NCBI GenBank assembly: GCA_905220665.1
Contig: CAJNAR010000156.1
Coordinates: 496,001-560,000 of the forward strand
DNA from: Albugo candida
Taxonomy: Eukaryota; Oomycota; Peronosporomycetes; Albuginales; Albuginaceae
Length of the DNA stretch: 64,000 nucleotides
Direction: 5' to 3'
The notes beneath the pieces were generated by a model that had not been told where the DNA came from, did not search any database, and was given only the letters and a program-made list of their open reading frames with translations. The first letter of the stretch is position 1, and each line of letters opens with the position of its first letter. Of this stretch, positions 33,421-44,612 are shown piece by piece. The position numbers and the translations under genes were made by a program.

Positions 33421-34357
33421 GAACCGTTATTCAGCCCCCACCTTTTTTTTAATCATCCCGCAGCCTTCATAAATTGATGAAAAGCGAGGCTTCTATTTGG
33501 CTTATAAAAGAACAGAATAACTAAATAAAAATCACGGGAATCGTAATGCAGCCTCCACGCTCCATAAATGAATGTACATTGTGGCCTTTGGTTGGTCTTG
33601 ATAAATGCAACTGAGTAAAAAATCATAATCGTGAAAAAAAATTCGCTCTCAACAAATTTTGTATTTCTTGATCTAAATCTATTTCTAAATCTACTGCTGC
33701 AGGCGTTATTGGTGCTGTTAATGCTGTTGGTGTACCAGCCACCAATGGTGATCAAAATCATTATCAGACGGTGCTACCGCTTATGACGAAAACATGGGCG
33801 CAAGGATACCCATTATGTTATGTCAACAAGCCTATAAGTAAATTGAAGTTGCAGTCACTTGCAGTCAATGCCAAATAGTCGCAATTACTTGCATTTGAAC
33901 AGAGTCTACAAAAGTTGAAAGTCTCGGTCATCAATAAGCCGCGCGCAGAAAAACCTTTCCATCACCTTCAAATAGATAAAACCAAGCTGCATTTTGAACT
34001 ATAGCTCGCTGCTTTGCATTTTATGCACAGTGATAGCAAGCTAGCCCTTGCAGGCGGGACAAACTGTTAAATTCACTGAAAGTAGATCACCTACGATGAA
34101 TGAATAGTCAGATGGATATGACTGTTGACAGCACAGTCAACAAACAATACAACTTATTGACACAGAGATCCATTTTTTTGAGTACAAGATTTGTAATCTA
34201 TTACTTTATGGAGGTGGGGAAAGAATAACGATCCCTGTGATTTTTATTTTATTTATTCTTTAATTATTATATATATCAATTAGAAGCCACGCTTTCCATC
34301 AATTCATGGAGGCTGGGAGCTGATCACAGAAAAGGTGGGGGATGAATAACGATTCCC
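33421..34357. mobile_element. Family A element A4 with target duplication
   Basis: The left repeat begins at CCGTTATTCAGCCCCCACC and the right ends GGTGGGGGATGAATAACGATT(CCC). TAAAATAT occurs at 33413-33420 and 34358-34365, an 8-bp (8 of 9) duplication of MULE size. The interior 33640-33850, read on the minus strand, matches A3's transposase scrap region (GGGTATCCTTGCGCCCATG.., CACCATTGGTGGCTGGTAC), truncated. 33900-34180 resembles the A1 interior. Confidence 0.8.
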
Positions 34358-34366
34358 TAAAATATC

Positions 34367-35439
34367 TACTAAAAAGATTAAGCTACAGTAATCCGAATTG
34401 GATGGCAAACAGGTTATTGTCACGTTAGAAGTAAATAGGCTGGATGAAACAGAAAATTTTAAATTTGGCCGCTAAGAAGCAGGCTTTGATGGTTGTAGGT
34501 GTCCCGCACTGTACCTTCTATATTGCTCGGTTTCGGAATATTTCCGGGCAATTTGATATACTCGTATATATGCGTACGAGATAAAGATTGACGGTCTTTC
34601 GGGTGGCGCACTTCAGCTTGTCATAATCCTAAAGAATACTCCAGCTCGTTACCAGATCATGTGAGACGAAATCTTCTGTGACTGTCATATAAACAGCAGT
34701 TCTCGAGTTGGCTCAGTCACAATAGCTTCGCACATACCACGCTCCAGATCATCTGAAGCGCAGAAGTGCGGAGCTACATGTAGTTTTTTTATTGTCATTA
34801 TCCGAATACTATATCAATAGACTGATATATTCGAGAAGGGAAACTCTTGCGAAATGGTTGAACGAGACTCCGGTAATCACCCGACAAATGAAGCGGCTTG
34901 TGGTAAACGGGTAAAATTAATAGAAAACGAGCGAAGCAAAACCTATAAGCATAGCGGACTCGTAATCATAAACATTGGCCATATAAGATTATGGAGAGCC
35001 AAAGAATCTCATCAAATATAAGAATATGGAGATCCAAAGCATCTCATCAAAGAAACTACAAAGCATATAGTTCACATCGATAAGCTAATGTTATTCCTAT
35101 TATTTGACCCGAATGGATACGTTATGGTACATACTCTCACTGACAAGTGGACAGCACCTAAAGCAGCCATGAGATTTCAAGTCTGACTATGGATCCAACT
35201 TATTCGGTGCAAGAATGTATAATAGAAAATGAACTGTCACTGATCTAGTCTAATTACGCTTAGTGCTGCCGAGTATTGATTGAAATAGAAAAAGGAAATT
35301 GCTACATTCAGTCCCTTTTTGTTTAAAATCACTCCCATTTCGAGTCAGATGGTACACATAACATAATATGTGTAGTGCGAAACACCTATAACCATCACCT
35401 CCTGATTTTGCAGCCTATACTCTTAACCTGACAAAAACT
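34367..35439. other. No gene recognised
   Basis: Between A4 and E2. It has stops in all frames. The left border of E2 may lie in this stretch, but I could not place it. Confidence 0.45.
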
Positions 35440-38158
35440 TGTTTTTCAGCCAATCAGGATTAGTGTAGATCAATGTCGAAAAATTTTTACATGATATATT
35501 TCTTGTTTCTTTTCTTTTCCGCGTTCACCTTACATTTATCATTGCACCCCGTCGCTACCACCACAATGGCACCACCGACAAAACGTTCACAGCATCTGAA
35601 CCTGGCTAGGGCATCGAAAAAGTTCGAATTGAGGCTGTCCGAACGATATGTGACCCTAGCAATTTTGATAGAAAAATTGGCCAGCCTCCCGATTTCAATA
35701 CGCCTATTTTTTGGCCTGCAGATATGGAGGTGAAAGTGGACGAAGATTCAGAGCTTGAGGTCGAAGAGGCTGAGGGTTTCACTGATAATGAAGCAGACTC
35801 TGCCGCACACTTTATTTCGAACCGTCCGGGTCCGTACATTGGGAACTCGAGCCGTTCTCAACGACGAAAACGTGCAGAAAACCGCAATGCTGCACTTGGT
35901 TCTCGCCGACTCGAGACATACTTTCACTTTATCACTCAGGATGCACAAGCTGGTTCAGACAATGAGAACGAAAGCAGACAAATTGATGACGAGGATGAGG
36001 ATGAGGATGATAATAAAATTGATGACAAGAGCGAGGGACACCTGGCAAGCTGGAATGTAAAAACTTGGCGAGAAGGCCAAACAGACAACCAACAAAGCTC
36101 AACGTGCACGACTGGCTGCTCTCGCATCTTACTTCCATATCCTTTCAAAGGGCTATCCTGTAGGTTGAGTTTGTCAATTTTTTGTATTGAAATTTCATTA
36201 GTTTAATGATGCTTCATTTGTTTAGAAGCTTCAAGCCTCGGGAGTCGTTTCCCAGGCAGTCGGTAAAGGATCATGGTTTTGTCGATAGCTTCGCAGTTGA
36301 GGTGCCATGTATCTCGCCACTGGTGATCTTCCGAACAGCAAGCAAGGCCAACATGTCAAGTCACGCAGCCTTTTGATGGATGAAGATGTTCTTGCTAGGC
36401 TCGATTGTATCTCCGTCAGAACAAGTTCAAATCGACCCCGCTGAATTCACCGAGCATGTCAATCATCAAATTCTTCCCAATGCAGGGAGCACCAAAGTGA
36501 TTTCTGGTAAAACCGCAATCCGATGGATGCAGAGACTGGGACTACAGTATTCCGAAGTTCGCAAAGGAATGTTCGTGGATGGGCGGGCATGAACGCCCCG
36601 ACGTTCTTGAATACCGTACTATCTTCTTGAAGCGCATGGCGGATCTTGAAGTGCAGATGCCAATTTTCTCAGGGAAGGAGATGGAGATTGAAACCTGGCC
36701 AGTGGGAGAGCCGATCATTTTTGTAACACACGATCAAAGAACCTTCGCGGCACACGATGGTCAGAAGAATCTATGGCTGCAGGATGGTCAGCAACCACTT
36801 CGAAAAAAAGGAGCTGGAAGATCAATCCATGTCAGCGAATTCTTGTCTGATGTTGAGGATCGTCTATCACTGAGTGATCTGAAGCAGCTCGAGCATCCCA
36901 GCGTCTCAAAGGAAGCGTGTGTTATTATCATACTGGCAAGAATTATGATGGGTGGTGGACTTGTGAAGACCTTTTCAAACAGGTGAGAGATCGTGCAAAT
37001 TCCAATCTTTGAGGCACAGTACCTCACCTCCAAAGCCCTCTTTGCATTTGACAATGCTGCAAGCCATGCTGCATTTAATACTGATGCCCTTGTCGGGAAA
37101 AGAATGAATTTGGGATCAGGTGGAAAACAGCCGAAGATGCGCAATGGGAGAATGAAAGATGGCACAGTTCATCCAATGTGTTTCCCTGAAACTCATCCTG
37201 ATGTTACTCTTCGAGGTGAAAGAGAGATTGAGTTGAAATGCTATCCATTGAATCATGTTTTTTAACCCTTCTATCTCTTTCAGGGTTGCCAGAGGGATTG
37301 AAAGTGGTTTTAACTGAGAGATGACTGTGGAGAGATGGAATGCGCCTCCGTTGCAATGAGAAGTGCCTTGCCTCAACAATGTACTGTGCAAGAAATACGA
37401 TTGACCACGAACATGACTTCATGGAGCAGAAATGCATGTTGGAAGAACTAATCGCTGCTGCTGGATAGATGATAATTTTTTATCCGAAGTTTCACTGTAA
37501 GTAAAACTTCATGGAGAACTTCTAGGGTGCTGTCAAGGTTTATGCTCGCAAAAACTGTGACTACAGCTGGAAAGGCCTGGTTAGGACAGTTCCTAAGGCT
37601 CTGGAATCCGTCCCCCTCAAAACCATCCGACGCCATGCACAGAAATGTTTTCGATGCATGGATGTATATCGGAAGGATTTGACGAGGAAGGCTGCTGAAT
37701 ACGCCGTGAAGAAATACCGATCCCACCGTCGAGTTCCCAACTCTATAATGATGGACATCAACGTGATCGGGGAAATTAATAAATAAATTTCACATATGAT
37801 CTTAAAAAAAAACTGTATCTGTAATTAAATAGCAACGGGGATCGACCGTTTATGCAGGTGCTAAGTGATTATATACGTTGTTGATTAGCTTGACGTTGAG
37901 AGATTTGATTGGCTATAATGTGAGATTTGGTGTCCTCTGATTGGCTATCCTATTTTTGGGGTTCATTTTTTGGCCGGCCAAAATCATGCTGCTTGAGCCA
38001 AATCCGTATAAATCCCTCGGTTTTAGAAATCGCATATCTTCGCCAGAAATAAACCAAACATAAATCTTACAGCTTTCTATCTCTAGTTCCCTGTGACAGA
38101 GCCAGATTTTGATCAGACTAAATTTTACTGGCTGTGATACAGTTCGAACTACCGTAAA
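35440..38158 (+). mobile_element. DDE transposon E2
   Basis: Plus-strand copy of the E family. The right end, 37790-38158, is the inverse of 30135-30480 (AAACCAAACATAAATCTTA, TTCCCTGTGACAGAGCCA, CTGGCTGTGATACAG). The left border is uncertain; similarity to E1 starts near 35470. Confidence 0.68.
35570..37785 (+). pseudogene. E2 transposase (DDE, DGHERPDV type), frameshifted
   Basis: Plus strand. It starts at MAPPTKRSQHLNLARASKKF (about 35566). A frame change near 35733 leads to MEVKVDEDSELEVEEAEG.. (35724-36160), an acidic low-complexity linker at 35985-36045, and an intron with acceptor TTGTTTAG near 36226. QTGL-like helices with GKTAIRWMQRLGLQ end at 36590; then GHERPDVLEYRTIFLKRM and FVTHDQRTFAAHDGQKNLWL to 36986 after a shift; IPIFEAQYLTSKALFAFDNAASH at 37000-37068, with the second Asp intact; MNLGSGGKQPKMRNG; and a last part at 37470-37785 with YPKFHC and NFMENF interrupted by stops, ending KYRSHRRVPNS. 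It is inactive as read. Confidence 0.74.
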
Positions 38159-38206
38159 TTAGTTGATGGCTATGGATGTCGTGCACTATGTACTTTTTTT
38201 TTATAT

Positions 38207-39508
38207 TTGGGTAATTGTTACATTCACTCCCTTTTGAGTCACGCGGCACACTTTAGTATACTATGCATACTTCCTATTTAAATTTAGTGCATTGTTAAAT
38301 TTTTTCTTTTTCACTCTCTTTTGAGTCACGAGGAACCCATTATTATACATTATTAGGAAATTGTTATATTCACTCCCTTTTCGGTTATATTCACTCTCTT
38401 TTGAATCACGTGACCCACATTATTATACATTCAAACATTGTCGTCTTCTTTATGCTGGCTTTACCCGAGCAAACCGATGATTTGATGGAGCTCCCTGACA
38501 GGAATGATCACTGGAAATTGGGCCGATTGAGTAGAATTTTGCTTCTTTTGGAAGATTCCGTAATCGTAGAAAAAAGATTTGATCACTCTTCCTCTACCAA
38601 CATAATTGAATGTCCGCTATACGCCTCACAAGATCACCTACATTTGTCCGAGGGACTTTGCTTCACCTATGCCCTTCTAAACAAGTGTGAGCGTATCAGG
38701 GGGAGATAAAGAGATTGTGTACTAGACCGGCAATTTCGTGAATGAGAATCACAATTTTTTTTACCTTAGATGATAGTTTTTTGTAGCTATTAGCTTACCT
38801 TTGCTCAAAAGGAAAGAGATTTACACTAGACTTCAATTTGTTTCGTGTTGGTTTTCTTCTCGAACAATCAGTCTTGCAATAGATTTGGCATCACAATCTT
38901 ACCGTTCCTTCTTTGTAGAAAATAAAACCGTGGTTTTGCGTCGGCGCATTCTGATCAGCCTCAATTTGATTTCAACGAAGACAACGAGAGAAGATCATAG
39001 CGATCGTCACAAGAACTATGAAGCATTAAGTATCATTCTCGAGTCCATCGGGCATTTTTTAGACCGATTGAATTCAATCCTTCACAACGATAAAGTTAAG
39101 GTGGTAGTGGAAATCAAAAGATTGGCAATTTGTATCGGTTGCGAAATTTCGAGCTGGTAGCTTTGTATTATTATTGAATGTATAATAATGTGGGTCAAGT
39201 GACTCATATGGGAGTGAATCTAACCGAAGGGGAGTGAATATAACAATTTCCTAATTATGTGTAATAATGTGCGCCACGTGAATCAAAAGAAAGTGAATAA
39301 ACCAAAAAGAGAGTAAATATAACAGTTCCCTGTAACAATTCACTACATATAAATAAGAAGTATACATAGTATAATAATGTGTGCCGCGTGACTTAAAAGG
39401 GAATGAAATAACAATTCCCTAATAAAAAATTTAAAGGTATACATAGTATAGTTATGTGTGCCACCTAATTCAAAAAGGGAGTGAATATAACAATTCCCCT
39501 CCCTAAAT
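38207..39508. mobile_element. Element with MULE-B type ends enclosing a foreign ORF (Pack-MULE-like)
   Basis: The left side carries three MULE-B end motifs (TTCACTCCCTTTTGAGTCAC at 38223, again near 38312 and 38368-38430). The right side carries the inverted motifs in three units (39170-39240, 39245-39330, 39360-39508, with GGGAGTGAATATAACAATTC). The multiple units suggest iterated terminal repeats or nested insertions. No transposase lies between; a two-exon ORF does. Confidence 0.6.
38452..39160 (+). CDS. Hypothetical protein, two exons, carried between MULE-B-type ends
   Basis: I do not recognise this protein. ATG at 38452 opens a frame (MLALPEQTDDLMELPDRND..) that, using GTGTGAG at 38685 and TAG at 38791-38793 as splice sites (109 bp), joins in phase to a second open frame ending at 39160. 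The product is about 198 residues. It is mainly helical in appearance, with Leu/Ile-rich stretches (LGRSLSRILLLLEDSV-like near the start, YEALSIILESIGHFLDRLNS near the end), no signal peptide and no zinc motif. A frame match after splicing has a one-in-three chance of arising at random. It may be a captured host-gene piece or a chance ORF. Confidence 0.33.
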
Positions 39509-39536
39509 ATAGATAAAAAATAGGGATTATAAAAAA

Positions 39537-40234
39537 GGGAATCGGAATTCAGCCCCCACCTTTTCTTTATACAGCCCCCAGCCTCTATAAATTGATGGCA
39601 ATCGTGGCCTCCGATTGGTTTAAGCAAATATAACAGAACAAATTAAATTAAAATTGCGAGAATCGTTTTCCAGCCCCCACCCTTCATAAATTAATGGGAA
39701 TCGTGACCTCTGATTGGTCTGAATAAATGCAACCGAATAACATCACAGAAAAACTTCGGCTTTTACAAATTTTGTTCAGGTTAAATGGATCTCTGTGTCA
39801 GGTAAGTTGTAGTGTATGCGGATTGTGCTGGCGAAATTCATATTAATCTGACAATTCATTTAGTGCAAGTATCTACTCTCAGTGGATTCAGTGGATTCAG
39901 CTTTTTGTGTTGCTTGTGAAGGCCAGCTTGCTGTCATTGTGCAGCGAATGCAAAGCAGCACCAGCAGCAGCAACAACACCTGCAGCAGTAAAAAATTGCA
40001 GAAATCGAAATTTTTTGCGTGTTGCTGTTCTTATTCCATTGCATTTATTCAGACCAATCAGACGCCAGGGTTCCCATCAATTTATGAAGGGTGGGGGCTG
40101 GGACACGATTTTCGCAATTTTAATTTAATTTATCCTGTTATATTTGTTTAAACCAATCGGAGGCCAAGATTGCCATCGATTTATAGAGGCTGGGGGCTCA
40201 TTAAAGAAAAGGTGGGGGCTGAATAACGATTCCG
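39537..40234. mobile_element. Family A element A5
   Basis: Ends: GGGAATCGGAATTCAGCCC at 39537 and GGTGGGGGCTGAATAACGAT(TCC) ending at 40234. The inner sub-units are at 39655 and 40090. Flanks TATAAAAAA and GTGAAAAAA agree at 7 of 9 positions. The interior contains CTACTCTCAGTGGATTCAG and AATGCAAAGCAGCACCAGCA, shared with the A2 interior. Non-coding, about 700 bp, the smallest copy. Confidence 0.8.
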
Positions 40235-40599
40235 TGAAAAAACATATACCAATTTCATAAATATATAAAATGAATATCCCAAGGTTGTATACTATACGTA
40301 CAGATATACACATGCCTAGGATTAGAACGAGAAAAACCCATTCTTAGATGAAAAACCGCTGATCAACAATGCACTATGTAGTAAGGATAATGAAGCATAC
40401 AATTACGCGTCCCTTATCGCACAGGTTCAGCGATTATGGCCAAAATGGTTACACATTCCACATTTCATTCCTTGTTGCTATGGAATCCGCTTATTCTTTA
40501 GAGGCCCTCTTTTTCACTGAATAGATGGAGCGTTGCACACCTCTTGTGAGTACAATTTCCAGCACGATTGGCATTATGTCATCGTCGGGTCTCTCAGAA
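40235..40599. other. No gene recognised
   Basis: Short AT-rich gap, perhaps the 3' flank of the MuDR-like relic that follows on the minus strand. Confidence 0.4.
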
Positions 40600-42030
40600 T
40601 AGGTGGCCGCAAACGTCGATGATTTCCAGGAGTCGTGAAAATACATGCCCATGTTGAGCAATTTTTAGGAATGCTTCAATGCCAGTAATACATGAATGCA
40701 AGGTGAGCCAACACCTTCGAAGTACCCACACGAGCATCGCACGGTTTTTTCACGGAATTTGACTGCAAACTTCACCGTAATACACCCGACCCTGAGCGGA
40801 TTGCGACGATGTAGCAAGAGCTCGAGCATTCATCAATTTCACCCCACCTCGCAGCGGCCATTATTTATCTACCTTTCGTGATGTATATGGATTTAGTACT
40901 CCCCAGCCTTTCATTTTGCTACTATTCTCATCCCACTTGCACGCCACGTAACGCTCTATCCCCATTAGGCAATCGATGATAGGAAGACTCCTAATTCCCT
41001 TCAACACGCTGTTAAACGCCTCCAAGTTTTTGATGTCAAAGTGTTGTACTGTGGCGATGGTGAGTAAGCTATTGACCAATTTTCACCCACCAACCTCTTA
41101 AAAGCCACACCAACGCACTGCTGTCCAAATCGGCGATATTCGCTTTCGACTCATCGTACTCTACCGCTGTTCGTGTACGAGCCAATATCCACGGCAGATA
41201 CTTCAACAGCTTGGACCTGTATTTCTTGCTAAACTTTGCCATCAAATGCCGGGAGCAGAAAGATGTGGGACGTCTAGTGCCGATTTATGCATAGATTTCA
41301 TAAGTCCCTTATCTATATCCGATATCATGAATGCTGTAGATGGATGCAGGTGAGAGAGTAGGAAGTCAAAACCAGCTCCAATTATCTTCATTCTCTACCG
41401 ACACGAGCCCAACTTCGATAATTTGGATCTCGTTGTTTCCATTTCGAAAGCACACAACAAGAACAATTACACCGATTGATGTATTCATAAATGTGTCGTC
41501 ACGAATATCTCGCGCTCAGTGTTTCCTTACATGCTTGAAGCCCTTCCCAGAAAATGATACTCAACCGCATGAATTCATCATCTACGATTTCAAGCTTAAT
41601 TTCGTGGCCTCGTATGCTTATTGCAGCCATGTAGGATAGAATGAGGCAGTATTGCTTAATATCACTTCCGTATAGCTCAAGCTTCAACTTTTTGAGTGCG
41701 GGAGCACAGTTCATATATGTGGCGTAAATCCCTTCCTTCTTCAACTTGGTTTGTATCATTACGGGGGTCACTTTCTAACGGTAGATTATGACCATATCTC
41801 TGACTGCAGGGTTTACAGCAATTTATTCGAAGTTGCATGTCTACGAGGCGCTTCTGACGATTTGAATACTTGATAGGAGTGCAAAACAAACTTTGTTGGA
41901 GGGCTGAATGTCTGCTAAAATGAAAATTGCACAACGAAGAAACAGCCATTCTGTGTGCACCTAGCTTTATAACGCCGTATGCCACTTGACATGACACAAA
42001 ATGGACAATAACATTTCCGTTTGTACTCAA
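40600..42030 (-). pseudogene. MuDR-like MULE transposase relic (MULE-C)
   Basis: Minus strand. N-terminal Cys/His-rich segment near 42010-41900 (CYCPFCVMSSGIRRYKARC). DNA-binding/linker region to 41520 with FWEGLQACKETL. Catalytic core at 41500-41290: GVIVLVVCFRNGNNEIQIIE, VENEDNWSWFL, then FMISDIDKGLMKSMH, which is the MULE 'SD..KGL' site. LEAFNSVLKGIRSLP at 41030-40985 follows. A SWIM finger KTVRCSCGYFEGVGSPCIHV is at about 40750-40690. Several stops and shifts. It differs from MULE-1, B and D by its MuDR-like head and its CxC..CxH finger. No terminal repeats were identified. Confidence 0.75.
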
Positions 42031-42381
42031 TTACTACCTGAATGATATGCCTTTTATCGGCATAACTCCTGTTCTCTAAGAAGCGATGCTACTTTGCTGT
42101 TCTTCGACCTCGCTTTCCATCGCTGGTATTGAAAAGTTCAATGTGTATATCCGTGCGTATAGTATACAGCCTTGGTAAATATAATTTTTTCTAAATTGGT
42201 ATAGATTTTTGGAACGCAGTATAGCCGCACCCCTAACTTAATTGAGAACAACGGTATCGTTACACCCTCTAAATATCCTTAATAAATGAGAATGAGAATG
42301 AGAATTGGCAGCGGCACACTCGGTAAATCCCCTAAATTAGAAGTAAATTAGGAAGCCGTATCGCCAAACCCCTATATTATT

Positions 42382-44560
42382 ACAGATATGTTTTGTTAAT
42401 TTCGGGTTGTGGACATGTGCGCCTGTTGTGACCTTCTTGGTTGCGGGCCCCGCATCTTCGTTTTGTCAGTTTCTGCCCCTCCCTCTCAACGTACTCAAAT
42501 GCGGACAGATCTCGTTTGGTACTCGTTGACCCTTTCGGCCGTCCTCGAGAGGCCACTGTGGCAGGATCATTTACCCCTGGGCTTGAAACAGATGCAAGCC
42601 AATTGAGAGCCTGTTCAAAAAGGCGCTGTCTGTGTGGAGGCAAGACCGAATAACGCTCTTGCAATTTTTCGTAATGCCCTAAAAGCTTGTTTTTTCCTGA
42701 CAAGGCATTTCATGATGCATTTTGGGATGTACAGCATTTGAAGCCACCAGTGCTCATGAAAATGAGCTTCATGCAATATTTACCTCATCGTTTGCAGCTC
42801 ATTGATGGAATGAGAGCACGGACATCCTTTAGTGCTCGTGAATGCTCTAGTGCATTTTCCATTGGTCTCCATCGATATTGTCTTTTGGTACTTCTTGAAG
42901 ACCTGCAGAAAACAAAATATGGTCAGTGCATACCTTGCCAGTACTGTACACAACTGTATGTATACACTAATGTTACAAACTTCATTCAATGCATAATGTG
43001 AAATCTTTCTATTCACAATTGTGCAGAAGCTCCCAGTAAGGCGAACGATAATGTGTGAACGATCGTATGCAACTTTTTGACTTATTCTTTGGCACTGCTG
43101 TTGAGCTGCGAGAACTAATTCTTCATGAACTGTTGCCAAATCCCATGTTAAAACCGCAATCACTTTCTTCAAAGTAGAATGTCCGTCTTCAACGCGAGAT
43201 GTAGCTACATGACCAAAATGCTTTATTTTTTTGGTCTGAGATAGGATGAATTTCTCCTTGTGCGGAATCCATGTGGAATGTAAATACGCATAGCCAGTCT
43301 GATTGATTGATTCTTTGACGAGCACCCAGTTCTCTTCGAGCTCCTGTTCAGTGCATGAGCAGTACAATCCGTACCACTTTGTGAAAAATTTGTTCCAGTC
43401 TTCGTCATTTCCAAAGTGCTTTTTAGCGTTTGCCAGGACATTCTTATTATTATGCCATATGCAAAGCAGATCCTTTGCTTCGAATAGAGCCCGTGAGATT
43501 GCAGCCACCAATGCCAATTCTCTGTCAGTGACAATGACAATCACCCAGGGATTCTATCTTGTAAAACTATCCTCATTTGATGAAGTGCCCAAATGTAATC
43601 ATCTTTTGATTCGTGTCGCAAGAAAACATTGCAAAAGGAATATGACTGGTTTGTGCATGCCACACCCGTGACATGGAACAATGGCATTTGGAACCTGGAG
43701 ATTTTGTCTGCTCTTGGTTGATTTTGGGCGAAGATTAATTGGAAAGCATATTACTCACCTGTTGGTTTGGTATGTCGAACCTGCTATGAGAACTTTACCC
43801 GAAGGGAAATCATTGTCTGTCGAGATGCAAGGCTTAGATGTAATCAAGAGGCGCGTTGATTGACCTGGTGAGGGGTCCCGATCAAGGTCATGCCTAATGG
43901 CACTTTACTCTAGTGTGTCCAGCAATGCTTCAAGAGGGCTACGACCAACGAGAAACTCCGCTCGTTCACGTTTTCGAATATTGTAGATGTCTTGCCCGGT
44001 GGCAAGAAAAGCAGGATCAGACCGCTTCGTCGTACTCAAGATCATTTGAGAAGGCCCACCACCTTTTTTCAAGTCCATAATTTGCTGCTTCTGCACCTGG
44101 TTCCTGGGATTGCTGCAAGATTCTCTACACTGCCTCTTGATTGTGAGTTGCAACGACCACACTAACTCGCCATTTTTGGACAGAATTTTGACTCAGCTGG
44201 CGCTGAATGGTGACTAACCATGGGCACAATAGAAGCCGCGTTGATGTTTGGCGGATCCTAGTACCTTTGTTTTTGTAACGACCACCGTGGACGGAAGCAA
44301 GCCACACCATCCTAGTACTTCCGTACTTGTCGGCCTTTGTGTGACCTTTCTTGGTTGAATAGCCTTCTTCCCACGCAAAGGTTTGTACTGCCTCTTCCGC
44401 AATCTCATAGGTCTCATAGGTGTTTCTGGGGGTGTAGCAAGTGGAATACACTCCGCAACAAACAGATAGAGACACCTTTTTTTTGTGGTAATTGACCAAT
44501 GAAAGAGGGCTATATTGCTGCAAATACCATGAATCAATCCAATAAGTTGACTGCATTTCT
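42382..44560 (-). pseudogene. MULE-2 transposase, frameshifted
   Basis: Minus-strand counterpart of the MULE-1 gene. FAR1-like head at 44425-44130 (AEEAVQTFAWEEGYSTKKG, HGGRYKNKGTRIR). LVGRSPLEALLDTLE to 43905. Intron 43695-43758, 64 bp with GTGAGT and CTCCAG as in MULE-1, joining TYQTNR to FQMPLFH. Catalytic core in one frame, 43544-42780 (VTDRELALVAAISR, LLCIWHNNKNVLANAKKHF), ending in a SWIM-like CTRAF..GCPCSHS. A shift near 42780, then the tail RRCGARNQEGHNRRTC, where the second knuckle Cys has become Arg, and a stop at 42380. Breaks also occur around 44130 and 43560. Confidence 0.87.
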
Positions 44561-44612
44561 AATGTGCAATCAAAATTGGATTTGGAGTTATGGATCAAAC
44601 GTTATCGTCCTA

